From Clusia tigrina (taxonomy: Eukaryota > Arthropoda > Insecta > Diptera > Clusiidae), in NCBI GenBank assembly GCA_920105625.2, contig CAKKTE020000605.1, forward strand, positions 930,001-994,000: a DNA stretch of 64,000 nt. Direction: 5' to 3'. The position numbers and the translations under genes are program-made. This document shows positions 34,401 to 44,684 of the stretch, piece after piece; within the stretch, counting starts at the first letter, position 1, and every line of letters starts with the position of its first letter. The notes beneath the pieces were generated by a model. The model was not told the origin of the DNA and ran no database searches. It saw only the letters and a list, made by a program, of their open reading frames with translations.

Positions 34401-34865
34401 TCGAATTGGGATCAATGGTTGACCACTGCAATGCACGTACACAACAATACCGTGCATGTATCAACGAAGCAAACTCCATTTAGAACACTCTACGGGTTTG
34501 ATTTCAACATGCCAGCGAATTTGAAGCGCAAACGTGCGCCTGTATACAATGCTGATAACCCGAATAAAGTGCAGAAGTATCAGTTACAACGAGCGCACGA
34601 ATTGGTTAGAGAAAACCAGGAATGTGCTAAACGAGTGGCCAGGGAAGCCTATAACAAGGTACTAAACCCAGTAGTTTTTCATGTGGGTGATCAAGTACTA
34701 ATGAAGAATCAGGCTAGGAGAAACAAATTCTCACCTGTGTGGATAGGTCCCTATGTAGTAGCAGAGATCAAAAGCCCAGTTACAACGGTCGTAACGATTA
34801 AGGGCAAAAATAAAAAACTACATAATAATTTGTTGAAATTATTCCACATTAGACCACACAAATAA
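31470..34865 (+). CDS. pol: pol polyprotein, copy B
   Basis: 1131 codons from the first ATG; the frame is open upstream to 31275, so translation probably enters by -1 frameshift. Protease DSGADT is at residues 35-40. RT has the FSTLDLASGYHQV motif and YLDD at 463-466. RNase H has TTDAS (about 610) and YTDHQPL (about 677). Integrase has an HHCC finger (H about 793 to C-P-K-C about 829), catalytic Asp about 861, Asp about 920 and Glu about 959, and a GPY/F-type tail (WIGPYVVAEI). All key residues are present, and the stop is at 34863-34865. It copies the RNA to DNA and integrates it. No chromodomain is seen. Confidence 0.96.
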   Translation: MGTKGGCFAISRIGDAFIEIPCEEAASGKLVLLVDSGADTSLVKSSVLRKGLDINQMDLRTLNGAFGGCIRTLGSLRIGHSGVKGMSFRMHAVEVDRKGIPADGIIGRDNLWGRTILDALDKQLSFYDNNKHRILTFPLMSWQEGTVSKVKNCMEVVNARSTRVVTMHVNTKLRTVVLHKQQLAEGVYMGETITHVDKGKVYACVLNASEKDYLMEEDFRPKFTSYDNFKEPNYRSVNQIKQVDIRERMERVLESLKLDPSVNSEEKASIEAICASFHDIFLLEGDQLTYTPEVEHEIPTRVDQPPINQKQYRLPQAHKDEVNRQVEGMLKDNIISPSISPWNSPIILVPKKGGAQGQKKWRMVVDFRKLNDATIKQVFPIPRIEEILDQLGHSRYFSTLDLASGYHQVLVDTQDKQKTAFSTGLGHYEFNRMPFGLTGAPATFQRLMNHVLTGLQGLDCFVYLDDIVIYGKNLQQHSQRLCKVLQKLREHNLKLNTEKCQFLRREVVYLGHRCSEAGALPDPQKVECVKNLAIPRNRKEVQAFLGLVNYYRKFVEGLAGIALPINKLLRKEAKFEWTERCQQAFERLKEIISSPPILAYPDFEQTFLLTTDASNEALGAVLSQGEVGNDRPIAFASRALSDTEKRYSTIEREFLAVVWATKNFRAYLLGRPFKIYTDHQPLRGIANLKDQTSRLARFRHKLSEYDFEIIYKPGKKNLNADALSRVPQAQKVSVVRTRSKARSDKEKAERMQKDKVDATRDVSNAGFDANEQAASNVEWLEDIKDIQAVLKGFHDSPLGGHQGFWKTHDRIRRVYGWKGMLKDIKKYIKSCPKCQANKSSRLTKMPMVLTDTPKQPFDKVHMDIVGILPETVSGNKYILTFQDDFSKYMACVAIPDAEASTVAKAFFDEIVARYNIPKVLITDNGSNFVSKLFSETCKMLGIKKLHITPYHPQANGSLERSHRPLAEYLRSFAKEDGSNWDQWLTTAMHVHNNTVHVSTKQTPFRTLYGFDFNMPANLKRKRAPVYNADNPNKVQKYQLQRAHELVRENQECAKRVAREAYNKVLNPVVFHVGDQVLMKNQARRNKFSPVWIGPYVVAEIKSPVTTVVTIKGKNKKLHNNLLKLFHIRPHK

Positions 34866-36700
34866 AGACATGTGTTAGCAGTGTCTTACAAGTGTAAACA
34901 CAAAAATAACAACGTAAACATGTACGTGTGTGTATCAAATAACACACACAGTTCCGATTCTCAAAGTCAACGCCAGTAGAAGTGTGCCACTTAAAATCGA
35001 GCGATTAAAGTTGACGTAATAAAAGTGCTTATTATGCACTGTGGCCGAGCGAAGCATAGTAGGGAAAAATATTTTTTTTTAAATAATGATAAATATTGCA
35101 CGTAATTAAAAAATAAAACAAGATAGTAAGACAATCGTGGGTAAGTAATATAAAACAAAACTTCGAATATGTACATACACACATACGGCAGTGTATGCAC
35201 TGAAATTCGATGCATGAGCATTAACGCCAGGCAACGGAACTGCTGGTGAAGTAAGTATATATACGAGTATGTATATATGTGTATAAGATAAAGAATGAAT
35301 GTACGAATGTATATTTAAAGAAGTAAGTATTCTAGTTAGGAGGAATGGGTATGTGCGTATGTATATATTTGCAGATACTGCAGCAGGCTATATGTAGATA
35401 TACTCGTACATAGGTTTTAACTGTTTATTGATTAGGAAATTAGCGTATGGAAATTTAAAAAAATGTATAGTTAATTGGGGAAAATAACTTTAGTAATTAA
35501 TTCTAGGTAATTTAAAGCGCCTCGAATGTATGTATGTAGCCATATACGAGCTAATTACAGGATGGAAAATAAAATCGTTAATGGATATATACATATCAGG
35601 CTAGAAGTAAATTTAAATAAAAAGTAATTGTATGCGATGAAAGATATAGTCATGCAATGGACAATGTTTTCACATAAACGGGTTTATCTTAAATATTCTG
35701 GTTTATGTCAGGGGGCAATAGAATTTGCTCAGAATTGAAAAATTTAAAAATATATGTAAAAAGAGAAATGATATGAAAGGAATAATGAATCGTCTAAAGA
35801 AAAGAAAAAATAAATAATAAATTTATCTTTTATGTACTCGCTTATGTAAGAGGCACTAGTTTTGCCAAGAATTGATATAAACAAATTTTTTTTGGGCGGC
35901 ATATAATTTAATTAGAAAATAATTGTTATGTATGAAGCAAATTGTTGTAAAATGTATATATTTGAGAAGGATTTAAAGTTTTAATGCCGCCAACAATTGT
36001 ACGAAAATGTATCATAGTAAAGGAAATAGTTTTTGTTACTTGTTTATAGTTTGTTTGTTGAGACGTAGTAGATAAGCGATATATAGATTTAAATCCAATT
36101 TACTCTTTACGTTAGGGAAAATATTAAAAATTGAATGAATGTAATAGCTAGTAAGAATAATTAAAACTCGGCAAGTCCGATAAGCTAAGCGTATTGTTTT
36201 TAGATATTCAGGCGTTGGTGAACAAACATCTGGATGGTTCAATATGGTGCAGCATGAACCTGGAAGGGACTTCCTGCAGCGTCGAAGACTGACTAAGATG
36301 TTAACCAACATCCAGGAGACCAGTAGATGAAATGCAAGTGCAGCGAACAAAAATCTGACTGAATGAGAAAAAGTAAGAAGACGTAGAAGAAAAGTGATCA
36401 GTAAGCCGCAAAGGAAGAAAGACGAGTTTGGCAACGATAATGTCCAGAGATAATTTTTGGGTTGAAAAAAAAAATGAAAACGAAATTAGTGAGAATTCAT
36501 TTTTATATGAAAAAGTGGAAGAGCTTTCAACTTCCCATCTGCGAGATGACTACGATTTAAGCTTATAAAAAAATGGAGATGGTATCGGCCGAATGGAAGA
36601 GTCTCTATCTGACTAGTAAAAGTCTAATAATACTTGAGTTTAATTGCATAACTGACTAAATGGCATGAAAAGCACTAACATGTACGTTGTCCGTATAAAG
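34866..36700 (+). other. Copy B post-pol region, pol-proximal part
   Basis: 1.8 kb without an intact gene. The first 1.2 kb match copies A and C. From about 36130 the sequence is private to B: it includes TTTTTAGATATTCAG, an acceptor-like site at about 36196-36211, then open pieces of 30-45 codons in different frames (for example VGEQTSGWFNMVQHE; MSRDNFWVEKKNENE) that look like decayed coding sequence. Confidence 0.5.
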
Positions 36701-36701
36701 A

Positions 36702-37157
36702 ATCCAACGTGTTTACCATTATTACATATATCAGTATGTATATTGTATTATTATCGAAAATGAAAAAGAGATAATTTTAGCCAAAATCCGAGGTAACTCC
36801 GTAATTCCACCGAGAAACGACTACAATAACAATAACAGCCACAACTACATCGTTCAATTAGCTTCGCAGAATAATCTCCTGGCGCAAAAAATCGTTTTTA
36901 ACCACGAAAAGATCAAACATAACATAGCCAAGATTTATCGGCTAAACTTCGTAACGATTTCTCCAATGAGAAAATATCCATTGTCACTCACTAAGCGAAT
37001 GTCGAATATTTATTTTGACTTCGTCAGAAGCGCATCTAATCGCGCAAGCTTGCATCATCTTTTTACGTACCGGTCCAGAAAGAAGGGAGGGGTATGCAGA
37101 GTTCATCGAGGGACTTCACTCCGACAAACGACGGTCGTCAAATGGACCAGCGGGTAG
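36702..37157 (+). pseudogene. Open reading frame without start in copy B 3' region, unknown
   Basis: About 150 codons open to TAG at 37155-37157. The first in-frame ATG is only at 36966. The translation is protein-like: Asn-rich (DYNNNNSHNYIVQLASQNN), then a basic helix-like part (VFNHEKIKHNIAKIYRLNF), ending in the conserved YRSRKKGGVC.VHRG block shared with A and C. No family recognised. It occupies the position of ORF3 in A and C but is unrelated to it upstream of the block. Confidence 0.4.
37066..37118 (+). promoter_or_regulatory. Conserved 3' block, copy B
   Basis: Counterpart of 11829-11880 and 24549-24605. It marks the point where B rejoins the A/C sequence after its private segment, so it is either selected or a recombination joint. 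Confidence 0.5.
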
Positions 37158-37254
37158 CAGAGAGCGCAGTATAATGTAAGGTTTTATGTATAGAATAGAA
37201 TTGTGTTATTGTTTAGATATTTGTATATACGCCAATGAGAAAAGAGTCAATGAA

Positions 37255-37520
37255 AGACCAAATTATAAAAAGGGGAATATAAAAAAAAAAAATAATGATG
37301 GCTAAAAATAAAAAAATAAAAAATAAAAAAAACAAACAAAAACAAAAACAAAGTAAAGAAAAAAAATAAAAATAAAAGAAAGAAAACTACAAAAGAAAAT
37401 AAAAGCTAGAGAAAAAAAAAATATATATATATGGAAAAGGAAAGAATAAAAAAGGAAGAAAAAACAGTGATAGAACCCAAACAAGGCGATTTCATGGAAA
37501 AAAAATAAAACAAATTATAT
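37255..37520 (+). repeat. A-rich tract upstream of the polypurine tract, copy B
   Basis: About 250 nt dominated by A with AAAAATAAAAA-type units on the sense strand. Equivalent tracts occur in A (about 11995-12180) and C (about 24240-24420, minus). No gene; minus-strand ORFs here are low complexity. Confidence 0.6.
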
Positions 37521-37620
37521 ATATGTACTATAGAGTTAAATAAATGCACATAATTGTCTACAGTGCAAGAAAAATATTGTAGAGATTTTATGGAAGTTAG
37601 TTGCACTAACTTCTTTTAGA

Positions 37621-37633
37621 AAGAGGGGAGGGA
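37621..37633 (+). promoter_or_regulatory. Polypurine tract of copy B
   Basis: AAGAGGGGAGGGA directly abuts the 3' LTR at 37634. Identical in copies A and C. Confidence 0.9.
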
Positions 37634-38114
37634 TGTTGTGAGTTAGAATCAAGCTACTTACGCGTAGTTGACTCACAGCACCGGCTCCTATTAAATTCAT
37701 TAAGAACGCACATATTTTTAGGGTGCAAATATTGAAAATGAACAGTAACTATTCATTAATTATGATGTAAACTTTTAGGGTGTCACAGTTCCGCAATCAA
37801 GCTGACGAGGGGCATTTAGAATGCACCGACGACACTTTTACTTGCAGTAGGTCAGCGGGCTTGAGCAACTGACACCAAGTAACAATTGCGTAACTGGAAC
37901 ACCAGAAAAGTGAAGACGTAGACTGTAATGTTTATTTGTAAACAGTATATAAGAACTAGCATTTTAAGAATAAAGCTCTTGTTATTTTAAACCTAAAAGA
38001 GTGCAGTGTTTCTTTCAGAAAGTGGTGTAGGTTTACAGGTTCCCGCGCAGGACAAGCCGCGACAGGATATTCCAGAGGACGTCTCTCGCCGACAAGCAGA
38101 TACGGACCCCAACA
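37634..38114 (+). repeat. 3' LTR of copy B
   Basis: 481 bp, reading the same as the 5' LTR at 27548-28028 in base-by-base comparison. Followed by the GTAT duplication at 38115-38118 and then copy C integrase sequence. Confidence 0.96.
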
Positions 38115-38118
38115 GTAT
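38115..38118. repeat. Target site duplication GTAT of copy B (right)
   Basis: Matches 27544-27547. Confidence 0.9.
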
Positions 38119-40859
38119 GTTGTATCGTGCTATTATTTCATCAAAGAAAGCCTTGGCCACCGTACCTGCTTCAGCATCAGGTATAGCCACGCACGCCATA
38201 TACTTTGAGAAATCATCTTGGAACGTCAAAATGTATTTATTTCCCGAAACTGTCTCAGGTAAAATACCTACAATATCCATATGAACTTTATCAAATGGCT
38301 GTTTTGGTGTGTCAGTTAACACCATTGGCATCTTTGTCAGCCTTGAACTTTTGTTGGCCTGACATTTTGGACAACTCTTTATATATTTCTTAATGTCCTT
38401 GATCATACCCTTCCATCCGTATACTCGCCTAATTCTGTCATGGGTTTTCCAGAATCCCTGGTGTCCTCCTAGAGGCGAATCATGGAAACCCTTTAACACA
38501 GCCTGGATATCCTTTATATCCTCCAGCCATTCCACACTGCTGGTTCTTTGTTCGTGGGCATCTTCACCCGTCTTGCTAACATCTGTTGTAGCATCAACTT
38601 TATCCTTTTGCATTCTCTCGGCCTTCTCCTTATCTGACCGTGCTTTGGACCTCGTTTGCACTACTGATACTTTCTGTGCCTGCGGTACTCTGCTGAGTGC
38701 ATCGGCATTCAGATTCTTTTTCCCAGGTTTGTATATGATTTCAAAATCATACTCAGACAATTTGTGTCTGAACCTGGCTAGCCTAGACGTTTGGTCTTTC
38801 AAATTGGCTATGCCTCTTAACGGCTGGTGATCAGTATATATCCTAAATGGGCGTCCTAGCAAATATGCTCTAAAATTCTTCTTAGCCCATACTATGGCTA
38901 GAAATTCCTTTTCTATTGTGGAGTATCTCTTCTCCGTGTCGCTAAGCGCCCTGCTTGCGAATGCTATTGGTCGGTCATTACCGACTTCCCCTTGTGACAA
39001 TACTGCCCCTAATGCTTCATTGCTAGCATCAGTGGTCAACAAAAAAGTTTGCTCAAAGTCGGGGTATGCCAAAATCGGTGGCGAGCTAATTATTTCTTTT
39101 AGCCCCTCGAATGCTTGCTGACATCCCTCTGTCAATTCGAACTTTGCCTCTTTTCGTAGCAACTTGTTAATTGGCAACGCAATTCCGGCTAGTCCTTCCA
39201 CGAACTTTCTATAATAGTTCACTAGTCCTAGGAATGCTTGCACTTCCTTTCTGTTTCTCGGAATCGCTAGATTTTTAACGCATTCCACCTTCTGCAGGTC
39301 AGGCAGTGCTCCTGCCTCTGAGCAACGATGGCCTAAATAAACCACCTCTCTTCGTAAAAATTGACACTTCTCCGTGTTCAATTTCAAATTGTGTTCTCGT
39401 AATTTCTGGAGCACCTTGCACAAGCGTTGCGAATGCTGCTGCAAGTTCTTCCCATAAATTACAATATCATCGAGGTACACAAAACAATCTAACCCTTGCA
39501 AGCCTGTTAGCACATGGTTCATTAGCCTTTGGAAGGTAGCTGGTGCTCCTGTTAATCCAAACGGCATTCTATTAAACTCATAATGCCCCAAACCGGTGCT
39601 GAACGCGGTTTTCTGCTTATCTTGGGTATCCACCAGAACTTGGTGGTAGCCACTCGCTAAATCAAGTGTAGAAAAATATCTACTGTGTCCCAATTGATCC
39701 AGAATTTCTTCTATCCTTGGTATCGGGAACACCTGCTTGATAGTAGCGTCGTTCAATTTCCTAAAATCGACGACCATTCTCCACTTCTTCTGACCCTGAG
39801 CACCTCCCTTCTTTGGTACCAAAATTATTGGTGAGTTCCAAGGCGAGATACTCGGATTATGTTATCCTTTAACATTCCTTCTACTTGCCTGTTTAACTCA
39901 TCTTTGTGAGCTTGTGGCAATCTGTACTGTTTCTGGTTAATTGGTGGTTGATCCACTCTAGTAGGTATTTCATGCTCTACTTCTGATGTATACGTCAGCT
40001 GGTCTCCTTCCAGCAAAAATATGTCATGGAATGACGTAAAAATGTCTTGTATTCATGCCTTCTCTTCTAAATTTACGCTTGGGTCTAACTTCAGTGATTC
40101 TAGCACCCTCTCCATTCTTTTTCTTATATCTACCTGCTTAATCTGATTCACCGATCTATAATTCGGTTCCTTAAAATTATCATAGCTAGTGAACTTGGGC
40201 CTAAAATCCTCCTCCATCAAGTAGTCCTTTTCCGATGCATTGAGTACGCAAGCGTACACCTTACCCTTGTCAACGTGCGTTATGGTTTCCCCCATATATA
40301 CGCCCTCCGCTAGCTGCTGCTTGTGTAAAACAACAGTCCTAAGTTTCGTATTTACATGCATAGTAACTACTCTGGTTGACCTTGCATTCACTACCTCCAT
40401 ACAATTCTTAACCTTACTCACGGTTCCTTCCTGCCATGACATTAATGGAAAAGTAAGGATTCTATGCTTATTGTTATCATAGAATGATAACTGCTTGTCG
40501 GTCGCATCCAGTATGGTGCGTCCCCAAAGATTATCGCGGCCAATTATCCCATCAGCCGGGATACCTTTCCTATCGACTTCCACTGCGTGCATTCTAAAAC
40601 TCATACCCTTAACTTCACTGTGCCCTATTCTGAGCGACCCCAATGTCCTAATGCACCCTCCAAACGCTCCGTTAAGCGTTCTTAAGTCCATTTGATTAAT
40701 GTCTAGCCCCTTCCGTAAAACACTAGATTTTACGAGGCTAGTGTCCGCCCCTGAATCTACTAATAGCACTAGCTTTCCACTAGCTGATTCCTTACAGGGT
40801 ATCTCGATGAAGGCATCACCTATCCTGCTCATAGCGAAGCAACCTCCTTTTGTTCCCAA
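38119..40859 (-). pseudogene. Copy C pol, N-terminal part (protease to integrase), broken
   Basis: From 40859 on the minus strand: protease with the DSGADT site, then a TCA-to-TGA nonsense change at about 40053 and, near 39855, a 4-nt loss in the RT N-terminus (after MLKDNII). RT is then open with FSTLDLASGYHQV and YLDD, followed by RNase H, the HHCC finger and the first integrase Asp, ending at the copy B insertion (FFDEIIARYNI). It is nearly identical to copy B pol. Defective by one stop, one frameshift and the 10.6-kb insertion. Confidence 0.92.
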
Positions 40860-40999
40860 TATGGACGTGTATCCATTCCCTAACTCTTCGTGGTACTGGA
40901 GAGCCTCCTGCTCCTCCTTCTCCTGGACTGTAGTTCCTACATTACTAGTCCCACGTATTTCCGGCCTTATTATTACTCTCTTTCTTTTGGCTTTCCAGT

Positions 41000-43329
41000 C
41001 TACTGGCCTCGACTGGGCCGCTGGAAGTTTCCCTGGTTCCTTTGTTGGGATTGTCTATCCCTGCATTCCGCTGCCCGATGTCCCATCTGTCCACATGAGA
41101 AGCATCTCAACCCCTGTTGGGTGTTGCGAATTTTTGGTTCACTTTTGGAATTCCAATTTGGTTGCTGCTGACCACTCCCAGTTTTGAAAGGATTTCTTCC
41201 TTGGTTAATTCCTTCTGTTGAATTTACTTGGGGACTACTGAAGTTACCCCTGCTGTCCCTCAAGGGTGGAACCGGGCGCCTCGTAGCTGGCTGTCTTTTA
41301 CTCTGATTCCATTCTGTGTCTCCATGGCACTGTCTACTTGCCTCATGACCATATGTTTGGCACTCCATACAATAGGGCGTATTTTTGCGTGTAATGCACT
41401 CATCCCTTGTATGACCATGCTTACGGCAGAACGAACATTTGGGTGCCCTCTGTACAAACCCCCTGTAAGGATTTCTCGGATTCGCGGCTCTGCTGTCGGA
41501 GACACCGGGATTATATGCTCCTCTGTATATGTTTGGGACGTAATTATTTCCATCTCGGTTCACGAAAGCGGCGGTGAACATGTCCTGTCTATTTTCCAAC
41601 ATGTGTACCTCACCTAACCCAGCCGTACTCCGTTCCACGAGAACTTGTGCTCTAATCGCTTCTTCTACTAATTCCTCCAGAGTTCCTGTTCTGCTATTCA
41701 GCATATGAATCTTTAGAACGGAGTTGCGGAGCCCCACCACGAAAGTTGTCAACACCGACTCGTCAACTTCGTGTAATAACGCTGTATCTCCAATGCCATT
41801 GTACTTATTCCTGATTATTTCCTGGGCCATCATTTGAAGTGAATCTAAACGCCTGGCAAACGCACGTATGTCTTCACTTGCCAGCTGCTTCCCGATTCTT
41901 ATTTCTTGGGTTATATCTTCCAAAGATCTATCCTTCAGATAAGTTCTCCTTATAAGACTGTAAAGCTCGTCCACACTGGCGAATTGCTTTGGCAACACAA
42001 GGTTGTTCGCGTCTCCAAATAACCTTTGCTTAACACAGTCGAACAAATCCTGCAACTCATCAGGGCTTATGCTTCGCTTTGCAAGCTCACAACCTTGAAT
42101 GAATCTGTTTACTTCTGACCGTAAATCTTCTGAAGCTGCACCAGTAAACACAGGTACTAGCCTGGCCACTGTCTTTGAAATCTCCTGTACACCCATTTTG
42201 CGTATTTTTGTTTTACTTATGACCGGTAAAACTGGAGCGCTATCTTTGTGGGTGGTTCTTAGATTCACTTCTCCCGGATCTGAGAGGTAATTGACCAATG
42301 ACGGACTCAAACTAATTAGTCTTCGATCGTTTGTTCGTACAGGCGAAATATTGTCCACAGTATTGGGCTTTTCCTGTACCATTACTGCTTCTGGCTCTTT
42401 TGGCGGATATCCCTTATTTTTATTAGTTACCGGACTTCCTGGAGAAAAAGGCTTGACACCGATTTCAGATGCGTCAAACAAAAATCCCGCTTCCCTCTCT
42501 TCACTCAATACTAATCTGGGCTTTATCACTCGGTTTATCCCTTCTGGTGTTAGATACTCCGGCCAGCGCACTTCCGGTGGCAATGTCAGTACCGTCTGTG
42601 TAAAGCCAGCCGATGCTGATTTCGATCTCTCCCTATTCAGTGAGGTCCTATTGGTCGCCCGTCCTTTTTTCAACTCCTTTTCCAACAGCGTTGCTGCTTC
42701 CTCTGTTTCCGTCAATCTCCGAGAAAGTTCCTTTACCCTATTCTCGAGATACTCTTTTTGTGCTCTCAAATCTTCTGTTTTCTCATGAAATTTGAACAAC
42801 TTTTCTTCTGTCCTTTTTTGGATTGCCGTCAAGGCTTGATCCGCTACTTCTAATGGTGACACAACGCCTCCGGCGTTCACCTGCCTCCACAATTCCTGAG
42901 CTTCTTCCCTGCTCGTACTCGCTTCGAACTGGTCAACTATTTTCCCAGTAAACAGTTCCATCTCTGACTGCATTGATTTCAATCTGTTCCTTACTTCCTC
43001 GTCTGGCGAAACCAAACTCACTGTTTGTTGCCCTAGTCCCTCTAATTCAGAACTAAATGTATCTGCCCATTCGTTGACCAGACTATTTATGTAGTCTGCG
43101 TAATTTTCCGCAAAATATTTTCCCTTGCCGTACTCAACTGCGTGAGGCAACAACAGTCCGTGATTATTGTTGAACTCTCTCCCCAGATCTTGCAACTGTG
43201 TTATCGCTTGCGGTAATACACGTTGTCCTTACGTAACCTGCCGTCTTTCTTAAAGTTACGGACCAGCTTTTCAATCGTTTCGCCAATTTGCTCCTGCCTC
43301 AGCAGTAATCCTTGCGCTTCCTTCGTCAT
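41000..43329 (-). pseudogene. Copy C gag, frameshifted near its start
   Basis: The ATG corresponding to copy B is at 43329 (MTKEAQ). One A is missing at about 43207 (CGCAAGCGATAAC against CGCAAGCGAATAAC), shifting the frame after about 40 codons. The remaining 731 codons are open and contain the coiled-coil-like region, the capsid-type middle and the knuckles CSFCRKHGHTRDEC and CFSCGQMGHRAAEC. Roughly one residue in ten differs from B, clearly more than in pol. The slippery GGGAAAC is conserved at 41027-41033. Confidence 0.9.
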
Positions 43330-43557
43330 ATCCCAAATGCCAGAACAGATGGCGTATCCTAATTACAAATAAAAATCCAATAGTTGTTAAAACTTATTAT
43401 TAACTTATCCCAATATTTTATTCCATCTTACTTATTGATAAATACAAATTTATTAAAAAAAAAAAACATTCCACCGTAAATTCTATATACATATTCTGCT
43501 ATACTTGTTTTCCATCACAAAGTTCCGCTGTCTACCGGCGTCCATTAAGTCCTTCCA

Positions 43558-43755
43558 TCAATGTAAATTGGTCCTTGGCTTCCTCACAGATACTCCTTGA
43601 TTTCCTCTCACCATCTTTAATCCTCCCAAGAATCCATAGAAAAAGGCCATATGTTTGTAAAAACCGAAATTTGATTTACCGGCAAAAGTGTTCTGATTCA
43701 TTCCCGGAAATTTGAATCCATATTTAAAAATAAACCCGTAACGTATGCGCCACAT
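43558..43755 (-). CDS. Leader ORF of 65 codons, copy C
   Basis: Starts MWRIRYGFIFKYG and is aligned over its full length with 28581-28778 of copy B with three residue changes. Unknown function and possibly fortuitous. Confidence 0.3.
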   Translation of the reverse strand: MWRIRYGFIFKYGFKFPGMNQNTFAGKSNFGFYKHMAFFYGFLGGLKMVRGNQGVSVRKPRTNLH

Positions 43756-44040
43756 AATAATAGCATTTAAATGTTTTCTTCAACATTGCTACGCAAATCG
43801 TAGTTTCCGAACTACAAAAACTTTGATGCAACAACACGTGTTGTAGACACTTCTTGAAATATTTTTTCCTAATACCCTAAGCTCAAAAGCCAGTCATTTA
43901 AATCAAACAAGGTTGCCATTCAAAGCTGCGTGCAACAGCGCAAACGCGCCTGTAGGTTGCAACTTCTTTGACCAGCGCTACGGCGCCTTCAGGGTCGCAG
44001 AAGTATCTACTTAGATTACGCTATTATACACTCTACTCAC

Positions 44041-44061
44041 CCAAATTTTTTCCGATGTCAT
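44041..44061 (-). CDS. Candidate leader exon 1, copy C
   Basis: ATG plus six codons (MTSEKIW) running into GTGAGT (plus-strand 44035-44040). Length and donor match B and E, although four of the seven residues differ from at least one of the other copies. Confidence 0.4.
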
Positions 44062-44163
44062 CTTTATTCCACAGTGTCCTTCGATGAGGTCCTTCGAATT
44101 CGTTGCAGGATGCCTCTCTGCTTCAGGGTTCCTTGCCCTGGGATTACTCCAATAGGTCCTTTA

Positions 44164-44177
44164 GACCGGCTGCGCCA
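44164..44177 (-). promoter_or_regulatory. Primer binding site of copy C
   Basis: TGGCGCAGCCGGTC on the minus strand, 3 nt inside the LTR end, as in copy B. Confidence 0.7.
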
Positions 44178-44180
44178 AAA

Positions 44181-44684
44181 TGTTGGGGTATTGTCCTTGT
44201 TTGACGGGGGACGTCCTTCTGCTGCGCGCGTGTATCTGAAAAGCCTAAACCACTCTTTGTAAAAATCACTACATTACACTGTTAGTTTTAAAATCACAAG
44301 CCTTTATTACTTAGAATACTAACTCTTATATACTATTTACAATTCATAATTACAATACAAAAACTGACCTTTCTGGTGTTCCAGTTTCGCACCTGTTAAT
44401 TGGTGTCAGTTGGTCAAGCCAACTGACCTACGCCAATCTGAAATGTTGATGGTGCATTCTAACTTTGAATGCCCTTCGGTGGCTCGCCTGCAAAACTGTA
44501 GCACCCTAAAAGTTTACATAATAAATATTACATAGGTAATATTAATTCTAAGTACTCGCACCCTAAAGATATGTGCTTTCTTATGTAACTTTAGCACATG
44601 CTAATCACACAGAATGTGTGGCATCTGTTAGGAGTCGATGCTGTGAGACACTACGCGCAGGCAGCTTGATTTTAGCTCACAACA
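44181..44684 (-). repeat. 5' LTR of copy C
   Basis: 504 bp, TGTTGTGAGC to CCCCAACA on the minus strand. Compared with copy B's LTR it keeps the ends, the TTTTAGGGTGC motifs, the GGAACACCAGAAA stretch and TATATAAG, but large parts are unalignable by eye, in contrast to the near-identical pol genes. CTAG follows at 44685-44688. Confidence 0.92.

Larger units (their letters stand above)
27548..38114 (+). mobile_element. Copy B: complete Ty3/gypsy element inserted in copy C
   Basis: 10,567 bp with two 481-bp LTRs that read as identical, PBS, leader, open gag (29008-31329), -1 overlap, open pol (to 34865), a 2.8-kb 3' region, polypurine tract and GTAT target duplication. Identical LTRs and intact ORFs indicate a very recent insertion and possible competence. 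The target is a same-family copy in opposite orientation. The clade within insect Ty3/gypsy is not settled from sequence reading alone; the size is above the 7-8 kb typical of such elements because of the long leader and 3' region. Confidence 0.96.
43330..44163 (-). other. Copy C leader
   Basis: Colinear with the copy B leader. It holds the 65-codon ORF at 43558-43755 and the seven-codon exon at 44041-44061. No other gene seen. Confidence 0.6.
23608..44684 (-). mobile_element. Copy C of the main gypsy family (contains copy B)
   Basis: A minus-strand element with LTRs at both ends (504 and 482 bp), a 4-bp CTAG duplication outside, PBS, leader, gag, pol, ORF3 region and polypurine tract. It is interrupted at 27548-38114 by copy B, which inserted into its integrase coding region. 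Without B it is about 10.5 kb. Gag has a 1-nt deletion, and pol has a nonsense codon and a 4-nt deletion, so C was already defective or decayed after B arrived. Confidence 0.93.

Noticed and set aside
36036..36434. 132-codon minus-strand ORF in copy B 3' region
   Set aside because: Not preserved in A or C and rich in Leu/Phe from A/T-rich antisense sequence; the sense strand has better protein-like segments.
38393..39539. Plus-strand ORFs of 75-145 codons over copy C pol
   Set aside because: They mirror antisense ORFs over the same pol codons in copy B (for example 33503-33940 minus) and are shadows of the pol coding sequence.
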